From Sphingobacterium griseoflavum (lineage in GTDB: Bacteria; Bacteroidota; Bacteroidia; Sphingobacteriales; Sphingobacteriaceae): DNA of 64,000 bases. The translations under genes and the position numbers were made by a program. Below, piece after piece: positions 15,551 through 25,300 of this stretch. The DNA lies in the NCBI RefSeq assembly GCF_014653155.1, contig NZ_BNAF01000004.1, forward strand, positions 186,001-250,000, written 5' to 3'. The notes beneath the pieces were generated by a model. It searched no databases. It worked only from the letters and a program-made list of their open reading frames with translations, and had not been told where the DNA came from. Numbering within the stretch: position 1 is the stretch's first letter; every line of letters starts with the position of its first letter.

Positions 15551-16744
15551 ATGAATGCAACGAAAAAACTTGATTTCTTGATTCAAGATAAGAATTTAGA
15601 TGCGGACTTGAAACGTATCGCTCGGAAGGTAATGCAAGCCGAACGCATCACGTTTGAAGAGGGCGTATTGCTTTACGAACGTGGCGAGCTGGGCTACCTA
15701 GGTGTTTTAGCAAACTATATCCGAGAAAAGAGGCATGGCGATCATACGTATTTCAACCGCAACTTCCATATAGAGCCCACCAACGTATGTGTATACGACT
15801 GTAAATTCTGTGCCTATTCGCGCCTAATCAAGCAACGCGATGAAGGCTGGGAGATGGATGTCGACGGGATGATGGATATCATCCGCAAATACGACGATGA
15901 ACCCGTTACGGAGGTACATATTACCGGGGGAGTCGTGCCCAAACAAAATCTCGACTTCTATGCCGAGTTTTTTAAGCGCTGTAAAGCACATCGTCCGGCT
16001 TTGCATATCAAAGGGCTTACGCCGGTGGAATACTATTATATTTTCAAGAAAGCCAAGCTGACGCATTACGAGGGTTTGAAATATTTGAAAGCATGCGGAT
16101 TGGATTCTATGCCCGGCGGGGGCGCGGAAATTTTTCATGCAGATGTGCGCGAGAAAATTGCAGGCGACAAATGCACGGCCGAGCAATGGTTAGATATTCA
16201 TGAGCAAGCGCATAACTTGGGGATGCGCACAAATGCAACGATGCTGTATGGGCATATCGAAGAATTTTGGCACCGGGTAGACCATATGGAGCGTTTGCGA
16301 CAGTTACAGGATAAAACGGGCGGCTTCCAGACCTTTATTCCGCTGAAGTTTCGTAATCAAGGACATCAAATGTCTGATGTTCCGGAAGTATCGGTCATAG
16401 AAGATTTGCGTAACTATGCGATCGCGCGTATCTATATGGATAATTTTGACCATATCAAAGCCTACTGGGCAATGATTTCGCGCGATACCGCACAGCTTTC
16501 GCTAGCTTTTGGGGTGGATGATATCGATGGCACGCTAGACGATACCACTAAAATATATTCGATGGCCGGCGCGGAAGAACAACATCCGGGCATGAGCACA
16601 CAACAGGTGGTGGAACTGATTAAACATGTCGGTAGGCATCCTATTGAGCGCGATACGTTGTATCAGGTAGTCACCGATTATAAGGATCATGTGTTTGAAA
16701 CCACCAGCAAGGCAAACTATTATTCGTTACCCGTAGTAGAGTAA
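15551..16744 (+). CDS. mqnE: Aminofutalosine synthase (radical SAM)
   Basis: Second step of the futalosine route to menaquinone: adds the S-adenosylmethionine adenosyl group to 3-[(1-carboxyvinyl)oxy]benzoate to give aminofutalosine. The radical SAM cluster motif is C80-V-Y-D-C84-K-F-C87, CX3CX2C. Other landmarks are H-I-T-G-G-V-V-P near residue 124, K-G-L-T-P-V-E near 155, and S-M-P-G-G-G-A-E near 190. Length 397 fits MqnE. A TACATTTG box and a TAGGAGG ribosome site lie just upstream. The next gene starts 12 nt after the stop, and mqnA follows two genes on, so these three form an operon. Confidence 0.92.
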   Translation: MNATKKLDFLIQDKNLDADLKRIARKVMQAERITFEEGVLLYERGELGYLGVLANYIREKRHGDHTYFNRNFHIEPTNVCVYDCKFCAYSRLIKQRDEGWEMDVDGMMDIIRKYDDEPVTEVHITGGVVPKQNLDFYAEFFKRCKAHRPALHIKGLTPVEYYYIFKKAKLTHYEGLKYLKACGLDSMPGGGAEIFHADVREKIAGDKCTAEQWLDIHEQAHNLGMRTNATMLYGHIEEFWHRVDHMERLRQLQDKTGGFQTFIPLKFRNQGHQMSDVPEVSVIEDLRNYAIARIYMDNFDHIKAYWAMISRDTAQLSLAFGVDDIDGTLDDTTKIYSMAGAEEQHPGMSTQQVVELIKHVGRHPIERDTLYQVVTDYKDHVFETTSKANYYSLPVVE

Positions 16745-16755
16745 TTATATCAATT

Positions 16756-17373
16756 TTGAAGAAAACTTTCTATTTTATAAGACACGGACAGACAGACCTT
16801 AATCTCAAAGGTATTGTCCAAGGAAGAGGAGTGGATTCTCCTTTGAATGCAACGGGGTTCAGGCAAGCTGAAGCATTTTACGAAGCCTTTAAAGCTGTAC
16901 CCTTCGATAAGGTGTACACATCCACGTTGCTGCGAACGAAGCAAACGGTACAACGTTTTCTCGACGATGGTATCCCTACCGAGGAACTGATCGGACTCGA
17001 TGAGATCTCTTGGGGAATCTACGAAGGCAAAGAACAGGACGAAGTTGTCATGACCGGATTTGAGCAGGTCGTCGCTTCTTGGCGCAACGGCGAGCTGGAC
17101 CTCAGCATAGAAGAGGGCGAATCGCCCAATGCATTGGTTGCCCGGCAGAAAGAAGCCATAAAGCATATGTTGACCCGTACCGATGAAAAGACGGTGTTGG
17201 TATGCATGCATGGGCGCGCCTTGCGTATTATGCTATGCCATCTCACCGATGTGGAGGTTTGCCTCATGGATGATTTCCCGCATACCAACACGGCGCTATA
17301 TGTCTTGGAGTACGATCAAGAGAAATTTACGATCGTTGATCATTACAATATCAAACACTTAGCAGATTTTTAA
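16756..17373 (+). CDS. Histidine phosphatase superfamily protein in the mqn operon
   Basis: Phosphatase of the phosphoglycerate mutase-like superfamily, 205 residues. The catalytic motif F-I-R9-H10-G11-Q-T carries the phosphohistidine, and the second His is H152 in C-M-H-G-R-A. The acid residue region is near E87-W-G-I-Y-E. The start is TTG at 16756; no ATG is in frame and the mqnE stop bounds it. The mqnA ATG follows its stop with no gap. Cofactor-dependent mutase activity is unlikely at this length; a small-molecule phosphatase such as an alpha-ribazole-phosphate or nucleotide phosphatase is more probable. Placement between mqnE and mqnA suggests, but does not prove, a role in menaquinone synthesis. 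Confidence 0.85.
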   Translation: MKKTFYFIRHGQTDLNLKGIVQGRGVDSPLNATGFRQAEAFYEAFKAVPFDKVYTSTLLRTKQTVQRFLDDGIPTEELIGLDEISWGIYEGKEQDEVVMTGFEQVVASWRNGELDLSIEEGESPNALVARQKEAIKHMLTRTDEKTVLVCMHGRALRIMLCHLTDVEVCLMDDFPHTNTALYVLEYDQEKFTIVDHYNIKHLADF

Positions 17374-18096
17374 ATGAAGAAAATAAGCGTTTCCGCTGTT
17401 TCTTATACCAATACACTACCCTTTCTACAAGGTATCAGAAACTCGGATGATGTGATGCATGCGATCGACCTGTCGGTGGATTATCCCAGTGTTTGCGCAC
17501 AAAAAGTAATCGATGATGTGGTGGATATGGGGATCATTCCTATTGCAGCTTTGTTAAAATTGCCCGAATACCATATCATCGGCGATTATTGCATCGGTAG
17601 CGATGGTGCTGTCGACTCGGTATTTATCTTTTCCCAAAAGCCGATAACGGCAATTCGGTCATTGCGATTGGATGTACAATCACGCACATCAAACGGCTTG
17701 GCCCGTATATTACTTAAACACTATTGGAAACGAGACGTAGCCATCCTGACGGAAGGTGAAGCAGATGCATACGTGCTGATTGGTGATCGGACGTTTGGGC
17801 AGAAGGATGCGGTGCCCTACGTGTATGACCTTGGCCACTACTGGAAAGAAATGACTGGACTTCCATTTGCTTATGCCGTATGGGTGTCCAATAAGAAACT
17901 GCCTGAGGCATTTGTCGAAGCTTTCAATTACGCTTTGGCGGATGGCGTTTCCCGTCCGGAGGATGTCATAGCGGGGCTGCCGCTATACCCTAATTTTGAC
18001 TACAAAAAATATTTGACGAAGAATCTGGATTTTCATTTGACGGCGGACAAAAAGGAAGCCATTAAGCGATATCTCGCATTTTACGAAGCACTTTAG
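17374..18096 (+). CDS. mqnA: Chorismate dehydratase
   Basis: First step of the futalosine pathway, chorismate to 3-[(1-carboxyvinyl)oxy]benzoate. The protein has the periplasmic-binding-protein-like fold of the MqnA/MqnD family. Typical features are V-S-Y-T-N-T-L-P-F near the N-terminus (residues 9-17), D-M-G-I-I-P-I-A-A at about 51-59, and the G-D-R-T-F segment at about 137. Because it pairs with MqnE and shows the S-Y-x-N-T-L-P-F start, MqnA is preferred over MqnD. It starts directly at the stop of the phosphatase gene. A strong terminator follows. Confidence 0.88.
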   Translation: MKKISVSAVSYTNTLPFLQGIRNSDDVMHAIDLSVDYPSVCAQKVIDDVVDMGIIPIAALLKLPEYHIIGDYCIGSDGAVDSVFIFSQKPITAIRSLRLDVQSRTSNGLARILLKHYWKRDVAILTEGEADAYVLIGDRTFGQKDAVPYVYDLGHYWKEMTGLPFAYAVWVSNKKLPEAFVEAFNYALADGVSRPEDVIAGLPLYPNFDYKKYLTKNLDFHLTADKKEAIKRYLAFYEAL

Positions 18097-18122
18097 CGAA
18101 CTGCTGCTGTAGTGTAGAACAA

Positions 18123-18155
18123 GTAAAAGCCAAACGAATTTCGTTTGGCTTTTAC
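18123..18155. terminator. Perfect 15-bp terminator hairpin
   Basis: GTAAAAGCCAAACGA pairs without mismatch with its complement around an ATT loop. It lies between convergent units (mqnA and the DUF4302 gene) and has A/T runs within both arms, so it can serve both. Confidence 0.9.
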
Positions 18156-18176
18156 GATTTAAAATAATAACCTCAG

Positions 18177-19502
18177 TTATTTCAGGAATCCGTACAGGAA
18201 TGATTGGCTGTCGCTTTGTTGACGAAGACCACCAAGTGGAACCGTTACCGTAGGCGAACTGCTATCAACCCAGTCCAATACGAATGGGCCTTTCAGGATA
18301 TATTCTTCCAGCACCCGTAGCTGCGCCAAGCGTGTGGTCCAGTTACCGTTGGAATAGTCACGTCTTGGACTGGTCAAGGTCAGCAGGTTTTGTTGCAAGC
18401 TGTAGGTAAAAGACATATCTGCCACGAAGTTGCTCGTGCCAGAAGAGTAAAATACCGATAAGGTGGCTTGCGTTTCCGAGATGATCTTGAACTCCATATA
18501 CCTGATCGCACGGTTTGTGCTGGTAAAGTTGGCATTCACGGTCGACCACACATCGTTGAAGGCAGAGTTGACGCCTGCAGGAAGGCTGTTGGTGGTGGTG
18601 CCTATGGTGCTATACGTTTTGTTGAAGCCAAACTGGAGGTAAAGCGGAAAGACCGGGGTAGGATTGCTTTCCACGACATAGCTACTCCCATTGGTCTGCA
18701 TCGTATAGCGGCTTGTACTGGCTTGCCAGGCTATTGCCTCTACAGGAGCCCCGTTAAAGGTAAGCTGTGCGGGCGTGATCCCTTGCTGTGTGTACGCAAA
18801 GGACGACGTAACGCTGCTGATGGTGATTCCGTCTTCCTCCAGTCTGCTTAAGGTCACCGTACGATTATTTGCGTCAACGGCAAATGCAACTTTGTTTGTG
18901 CCATCCGCGATATATAAGTTGCTGTTGCTCTGTAAATAACTATGCAATACTTCACGCGACGTCCTCAGCTGTCCCGCGATAAAACCGTCTTTCTCGTCTT
19001 CACTCGCACGGATCAATGTCAACGCGGAAGCATTTTTGTTGCCTAACAGCGAAACGGTATCCCCGGAGAATTTCACAAAGCTGTAATCGTTGTCGCCTTT
19101 CAACCCTTGGCCGTTGGTTCCTCCGTTTACTGAACCCTGCGGATCGGCAAAAATGGAGATATAGTTATAGGTATCGAAGATCAGGCTGGGGCGTTGCAGC
19201 GCCTTAAGACGATAACTGCTGCTGCCTACGGTCGCTGCAGATGCGTCGGCAAAATCTGAAAGCATGTGTACCCGCCCGTCGCTGTCGAATTGCATGAACA
19301 GGGTAAAGGTTTTGCCCTCAACGGTTTCGAGCGATGCCTTATAGCCATATGGTGCTTCCGTGAGGAAAGCAAGGCTGTTGGCCAAATATTCGCTCAAACG
19401 GCTATCCGGATCGGCTAGGATCGGATCATCCTCTTTTTTGCATGCGCCGAAAGCGAACAGGACAACGAGGAATATAAATATATGTGTACTTCTAAACTTC
19501 AT
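18177..19502 (-). CDS. DUF4302 lipoprotein of the SusCD operon
   Basis: A 441-residue lipoprotein: hydrophobic N-terminus, lipobox F-G-A-C21, then K-K-E-D-D, which resembles the acidic surface-export signal of Bacteroidota lipoproteins. The motif run L-A-N-S-L-A-F-L-T-E-A-P-Y-G-Y-K at about 39-54 and the S-F-V-K-F-S-G-D-T-V block are what I associate with DUF4302, a family of unknown function encoded with SusC/SusD and zinc-metallohydrolase genes. It is the last gene of its operon, 2 nt after the metallohydrolase stop. A surface role beside the TonB-dependent channel is inferred. Confidence 0.75.
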   Translation of the reverse strand: MKFRSTHIFIFLVVLFAFGACKKEDDPILADPDSRLSEYLANSLAFLTEAPYGYKASLETVEGKTFTLFMQFDSDGRVHMLSDFADASAATVGSSSYRLKALQRPSLIFDTYNYISIFADPQGSVNGGTNGQGLKGDNDYSFVKFSGDTVSLLGNKNASALTLIRASEDEKDGFIAGQLRTSREVLHSYLQSNSNLYIADGTNKVAFAVDANNRTVTLSRLEEDGITISSVTSSFAYTQQGITPAQLTFNGAPVEAIAWQASTSRYTMQTNGSSYVVESNPTPVFPLYLQFGFNKTYSTIGTTTNSLPAGVNSAFNDVWSTVNANFTSTNRAIRYMEFKIISETQATLSVFYSSGTSNFVADMSFTYSLQQNLLTLTSPRRDYSNGNWTTRLAQLRVLEEYILKGPFVLDWVDSSSPTVTVPLGGLRQQSDSQSFLYGFLK

Positions 19503-19504
19503 GA

Positions 19505-20881
19505 TTAATAAGTGTTTTTTAGCAATCCATAGATGTAATTTGTCTGATCGTCTTGTCTGATCATCTTGCTATAATCCGTTGGGTAAGCACCGTCGTCGGA
19601 CCAGCTGTAGCGGAATGTTTGCCCATCAAAGTAATTGAGCAGCTCGACCACATAAGGTCTTATGGTATTGGCATTGCCGCCTGCCGTGCTGTTAAGGTCG
19701 GTTGAGGTACCCACATACGTAAAAGTGTTGCTTTTATTCGCCGTGTCCTCGGTGTAGTCAAAACGGAAATCGGCATTGAAAACCGACGTCGGGTTTGAAG
19801 GGTTCCGGTATTTCAAACGGAGCATCATTTTTCCTTGCTGATAATGGATGACGTTGAGGTCTTCCAAGTACCGACCAGCGTTGCCTAACGTTCCCAAAGA
19901 GCTGGACGCTTTTTGAAAGGTTTCTCTGAACTTTGCCGACCAATTTGTTTCGTCTGTCGTTACGGACGTAAATAGGACCGTATTGCTACGCCCGAAACCT
20001 AACCGTTCGAAGGCGGATGGGGGCGGGGAAAGCTTGTTGATTGCGGCTTCTGTTTTTGCTTGCAGATCATAGAGGTTGATATTCCAGGTCTGGCGGAAAT
20101 AGTTCAGCACGATCTGTTGTTTCTGCCTTATTTTCTGCACACCATCGGCATTGCTGATCGAGCTGATGATGTTTTCGAAAGGGCGGTAGCCCTGTGTCAA
20201 CATGATAGCGGCGATCTCAACAAAATCTTCATCTGGAGCAGACATCGCATAGGAAGAGATAAAGCCCTTGTTGCGTGCATCCGTCACGTTGACTTGGTTC
20301 CATGTCGAGGTATAATCTGCCGGGGTAATGGCCTCAAATTCTCTCGGATACATAACCGTCTGGTGCAGGATATGTGCAAATTCATGGTGGATCGTTTTCA
20401 ACATGGCCTGTACCAAATCTCGATCTTTTAGATCAAACCAATTGACGCGATACAGCACAATCTTGGCGCCGGCCTCGGCGGTGCCCAACGTGATGGTTCC
20501 GGAGGTATTGTACTCTGGGCTTCCCACAAGAAGGTATTGCCGAGGTGCAAACTTTTTTATAAAGTCAGCACCGACCACGTCGATGTAAGGTTCGATCCAG
20601 CCCTCTCTGACCATTTCCATGACAGGCCTGATTTTATCTTCCTGTGGTGGAACGAGGTTGTTGACGAAGCTGACCTCTGATGGCGTCCATCGGTATAATA
20701 CATCGATGTTGTAGGGTACGGTGAAGGTCTGGTAAATATAGTTGTCTATTTCATTTTTTACCCATTTTTCACCGCCCAATCCAACAATCTCTTTATCTAA
20801 ATTATCTTCCTTGCTGCAGCTAAAACCCAATAAGGCAAGGCTGGCAAGGAGGGCATATGTAGTTATTTTTCTCATTTTCAT
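19505..20881 (-). CDS. Zinc metallohydrolase lipoprotein linked to SusCD import
   Basis: 458 residues with a lipoprotein signal ending G-F-S-C22 and then S-K-E-D-N, suggesting a surface-exposed lipoprotein. The zinc motif is H166-E167-F-A-H170, and the conserved D-E-D-F-V-E222-I-A-A downstream probably supplies the third ligand. This fits the family of substrate-import-associated zinc metallohydrolase lipoproteins that accompany SusC/SusD pairs. The natural substrate is not established; peptide or ester cleavage at the cell surface before uptake is the usual idea. It sits between susD (9 nt) and the DUF4302 gene (2 nt), so all are made together. Confidence 0.85.
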   Translation of the reverse strand: MKMRKITTYALLASLALLGFSCSKEDNLDKEIVGLGGEKWVKNEIDNYIYQTFTVPYNIDVLYRWTPSEVSFVNNLVPPQEDKIRPVMEMVREGWIEPYIDVVGADFIKKFAPRQYLLVGSPEYNTSGTITLGTAEAGAKIVLYRVNWFDLKDRDLVQAMLKTIHHEFAHILHQTVMYPREFEAITPADYTSTWNQVNVTDARNKGFISSYAMSAPDEDFVEIAAIMLTQGYRPFENIISSISNADGVQKIRQKQQIVLNYFRQTWNINLYDLQAKTEAAINKLSPPPSAFERLGFGRSNTVLFTSVTTDETNWSAKFRETFQKASSSLGTLGNAGRYLEDLNVIHYQQGKMMLRLKYRNPSNPTSVFNADFRFDYTEDTANKSNTFTYVGTSTDLNSTAGGNANTIRPYVVELLNYFDGQTFRYSWSDDGAYPTDYSKMIRQDDQTNYIYGLLKNTY

Positions 20882-20890
20882 AATACGGTT

Positions 20891-22381
20891 CTAGTCGTTT
20901 TCAGGTCTTGGGTTCAGCTCGACATTGGAGAGTTTTACTTCCTCAGGCAGTTGCAATACGCGGCGTAGATCATCTGCTGGTAGCGTAATGCTGCTGCCTC
21001 CATACACAGCATGCGTTACCGGGATATTGTAACGGAGGATATCAAACCAACGCAAGCCCTCGTGCATAAATTCGGCTCTTCTGAACTGCAGACAGGATTG
21101 GATCAATCCTTCTTGCAATACGGCATCGGTGTATGCCTCTTCCGGCAGTTCATTGTAGAAGTACACTTTAATTTTTTGCCTATCGATGACGCGTGTGCTA
21201 TTGTAGTCTGCCACTTTGATGCGGTTCTTTGCATAGGCATTTAGATCGGCCATGGCTGCGTCGTACTGGCCTTGGTAAGCGAGGGCTTCCGCACGGCTTA
21301 GCAACACTTCCTCGGTCGAGAACAAGGGAACCATATTGTATCCCACGCCGGTGGTGGCATTGATGCTCGTACGCACGAAATGTTCCATGAATTTACGCGT
21401 GTAGAAGGACTGGCTGCTTAATGACCAGGTACGGATGGCTGTCAAGTTGCCGGCCACGGTGCCTTGGATAACGCTGTTTAACAATGCCGATGTGGTCGAG
21501 TAACGATATTGCCTAAAACGGCGTGCCCACCAAGAAGTGGTTTCACCGAGTAGGATATTGGCGCGTTCGGTTGATTTGGTGTATTCGTACGCAAATTCTT
21601 CTGAACCGAAAGTGGCGTAGCGCCCATTCATGTCACGCATGTTGTTTTCGATGTTTCCTTCGGGGAAAGCAAGATTTGCATGCGCGATAACTTGTGCGTA
21701 GTCTCTCTTGTATAGATAAAAACGAACGGCAAAAGCATGGGCCGCTTTTCTGTTAAAGTGGTAAGATGGAATTTTATAGTTGTCCACTATTAAAGGAAGA
21801 CCCGCAACCAGATCACGTTCTATCTTTTCATAGACGGCACTCACCGTATTCCTTTCGTAGTTTTTCCAAACGACCGTTTCAGGAATTTCTACATAGGGAA
21901 TGCCCATATCGACATTGGAGGTGCTGCTGTTGTAGAATTTGGCAAATAAATTGACGAGCATGAAGTGAGCATATGCTCTTGCTACCAGCGCTTCTCCTTT
22001 TTTTGAGGCAAATTCTGCCGGGTCTCCGGCATCGGCGATAGCCTTTAGCACTTCATTTGCGGCGGCGATGGCACGGTAGGCGTTGTTCCAGTAGTAGATC
22101 GGTGAATCTTGGTTGACCGCCGTTACATCGCGCCATGCGTAGCTGTTGGTATTCGTCTCGTCATTGGTGCCCATACCAAAGTTATCTGTTACGTTGTCGC
22201 TCATGGCTTCACAAAAAGTAATGTAGTTGCCCGATGGGTAAGCGGAAACCAACAGCTCTGACAGCTTTTCCCCATTGTTTAATAAGGTACGCTGGTCGGG
22301 CAATTGGTCTAAATATTTCTCACAACCCGCGAAGGGGAGTGCGATAAAAAGAAGGATAGGATATATAAATTTTCTTTTCAT
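20891..22381 (-). CDS. SusD/RagB-family outer-membrane lipoprotein
   Basis: Surface lipoprotein of 496 residues that caps the SusC channel and binds the substrate. Signal M-K-R-K-F-I-Y-P-I-L-L-F-I-A-L-P-F-A-G-C20 with a clear lipobox, followed by E-K-Y-L-D-Q-L-P-D. The helical repeat region has the typical A-Y-A-H-F-M-L-V-N-L-F-A-K-F-Y and G-I-P-Y-V segments. The C-terminal R-R-A-E-F-M-H-E-G-L-R-W-F-D-I-L-R-Y is the most conserved SusD signature. It follows susC by 3 nt. The partner metallohydrolase and absence of glycoside hydrolases argue that the ligand is not a polysaccharide. Confidence 0.92.
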   Translation of the reverse strand: MKRKFIYPILLFIALPFAGCEKYLDQLPDQRTLLNNGEKLSELLVSAYPSGNYITFCEAMSDNVTDNFGMGTNDETNTNSYAWRDVTAVNQDSPIYYWNNAYRAIAAANEVLKAIADAGDPAEFASKKGEALVARAYAHFMLVNLFAKFYNSSTSNVDMGIPYVEIPETVVWKNYERNTVSAVYEKIERDLVAGLPLIVDNYKIPSYHFNRKAAHAFAVRFYLYKRDYAQVIAHANLAFPEGNIENNMRDMNGRYATFGSEEFAYEYTKSTERANILLGETTSWWARRFRQYRYSTTSALLNSVIQGTVAGNLTAIRTWSLSSQSFYTRKFMEHFVRTSINATTGVGYNMVPLFSTEEVLLSRAEALAYQGQYDAAMADLNAYAKNRIKVADYNSTRVIDRQKIKVYFYNELPEEAYTDAVLQEGLIQSCLQFRRAEFMHEGLRWFDILRYNIPVTHAVYGGSSITLPADDLRRVLQLPEEVKLSNVELNPRPEND

Positions 22382-22384
22382 GGT

Positions 22385-25300
22385 CTAGATTCCAATTTTT
22401 AGGGTTAGGGTAAATTGTTTAGGCATTGGATTGGCCACACCTCCTGAATTGAAAAACTCTGGATCTTGGCCTTTGAGCCCCTTGTCTGCATAGATGAGCC
22501 ATACGTTGTTGGCGTTCAGCGCCGTCGATAATGATTTTACACCCAATTTGTTGCTGATGCTATTGGGCAACATATAGTTTAGTGCAATCGTCTTTAAACG
22601 AACGAAAGATCCATCCACGACGCGCATATCCGAGAAGTTATAGTTGTTGTAAGGATATACGCTTCCTAAGGCTTGTTCCACCTGTCCGTCGATGATAGCA
22701 GGAATATTCGTGCTGGTCTCATCGCCTGGCATCGTCCAGCGATCCAAAAATTCACGCGGTGTGGCGTCGAGGTCGCTGTAAGAGGTTTTAAACACACGAT
22801 CTAACCGTATTTTGTTGCCCCATTGATAGGTTACGAATACATTTAAACTAACGCCTTTATACGAGACAACGTTCGAAAGTCCTCCCGTGTATAGCGGATC
22901 TACGGATCCTTCTAATTTCAGGTAGTCGGTATTCGTGCTCTGCAGATAGACATTTGGGCTGGTCTCTCCCAAGTGATTCAGAAAGTTGGGAACACCAGTA
23001 TAGGGATCTAGCCCGGCGAACTGTACAGAGTAAAGACCGCGTACAGGGCCGTCTAATTTGGGACCTCCTTCAGGGATCACCAAGTCGAAAATGCGCGGTA
23101 GGCTACGTAGGTTGGTAATTTTGTTTTTCACATACCCCAAGGTGAAGTTGGTGCGATATTTCCAATTTGATTCTCGAAACCATGCCATGCCCAAAGTAAT
23201 GTCTACCCCGTTGGATGTCATATCAGCATAGTTTGCCGATTTGGTGGCCTGCCCGCCGATTCCGGATGTACGTACACTGTTGATCAGCTCAAATCCGTCG
23301 CGGTGGAAATAGTCGGCTGATAGGGTCAGGCGATTGTTGAAGACGCCCACGTCTAAACCGACGTTTCTTTCGTATTGCTTTTCCCAGGTCAGTTCTTGGT
23401 TTTCCAACGCAGTGATTGCTATTTTCGACTCCGTCTCGGACAGGTAAGGTCTGTTAGTCTGCGTATTGCTGAACAGCGCTGTGGAGTTGCGGGCATTTCC
23501 GATGTTGGCCGTAAGACCGTAGCTACCACGAAGCTTTAACATAGAGATCTGCGGTAGGTTTTCCATGAAGGGCTCCTCATCTATATTCCAAGATCCGGAA
23601 AATGTCCAAGTAGGTAACCATCTCGCGGCACGCGTATCACCCATTTTGTTGGATCCGTCATAGCGGCTGGCGAAACTAAATACATAGCGGCTTTTGTAAT
23701 CGTACTGTAGATTACCAAAAAAGGAAACAAAGCGATCGTAGTTGTAGTCCATACCAAAATAGTTGTAATTCCCTTCCAACATCTGCTTGATGATGCGATA
23801 GTCGGTGAATGGTACACCACCTTTATCATACTGGTAGCCGTAGCCGTTGTTGTAGCTAGATTGGCGATCCGCAAAGCGGATGTCTTGCCCAATGAACACG
23901 TTCAAACCGTGATCCTGAAACATTTTTGTATTGTACTGCAGGGTATGGCGGCCATAGTAGCTTTTTAGCATGTCATCGCCACGCATGTAAAAGCCTCCTT
24001 CAGGCAGCACAACTTGTGCCTCTTGGTAGGGTTTGTCAGGATCGTTGTATAAGAAGTTGTTGCGATCGCGGATGGTCGAATTGTTGGCCGCGCGGTAAGC
24101 ACCCGACATGTTTGAGTACTCGGTGATCATGTTTTCGCGACTTGTTTTTACGTAACGTACCGATCCGAGAGCTTTATACTCTAAGTTTTTTAAGATCTTA
24201 ACGCCTAATTCACCTTGAATTTTGAAATCCACCATATTCACCATGATCTTGTTGTTATCCAACTCATGGATGATATTGAAAGGGGCATAGTTGCGCGTGA
24301 AAAATTCAAGATTGCCGTCTTCATCATAGGCGGTAAGGGCGCGGCTGGTATTCAGTGCGTAGGAGTACGGGTTAATGTCAAAGTTACGTGTGTACTCGCC
24401 GCGAACAGCGTCGTTTTCGCGGGCCAATGTTCCGGGGACGCGTTGGTCGCGAAGCGACCCGTTCACAATAACGCCGGCAGTCACGCGGCTGCCCAAATTA
24501 TAGTCGGAACGCATATTTCCTGTAAAGCGCTTCACGTTATCGGCAATGGTATAACCGTTGTCGTGGTAGTAACTTCCGGAAAAATAATGCCGGGCTTTTT
24601 CCGTTCCGGACGAGATGCCGATGGAATGCTCTTGTACAAAGGAATTTCGAAAAAGGAGATCAAACCAATCGGTATTGGCACGCGCATAGCGGCTCAAGAA
24701 TTGTTCACGTGCTTCGGTGCTGTTTTCCAGCATAAAGTTGCCTGTTTGCTCATCATAGGTGTTGATAAGCTCGTACATCTTTGTGTAGATACCCCCGTTA
24801 GATCGGCGAAGGGAGGGCGCAAAATTAAAAAGTCCTTTACGATCCATTTCGGAATAGACGGACATTTGGTCCGAAGAATTCATGATATTAAACGTCGAGT
24901 AGGAGGGTTTGAGGTAGGTGGAGAAGTTGGCGTTGTAGCTGACCGACGGCGCGCCCACCTTTCCTTTCTTTGTGCTGATAACCACGACACCATTCATGGC
25001 TCTAGCGCCATACAGTGCCGTCGCAGATGCATCTTTAAGGATTTCGAAGGTCTCGATATCTTCGGCATTGATTCCTGCTACCGATGATCCGATCAAGGTC
25101 AAGGCATCACCGCTGGATAGTTGGTCGTTGGAGATGTTTACGATATCTTCCAGAACGACACCGTCCACCACCCACAGGGGCTTGTTGTCGCCCGTAATGG
25201 ATGTGGCACCGCGCACGCGAATTTTCGGCGCCGAGCCGAAGGTGCCGGAGACGTTTTGAACGGATACCCCAGCCACACGTCCTTCAAGCATACGGCTGAC

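Noticed and set aside
24215..25087. Plus-strand frame of 290 codons inside susC
   Set aside because: Lies wholly antisense to a well-supported SusC gene with clear family motifs; no family features of its own.
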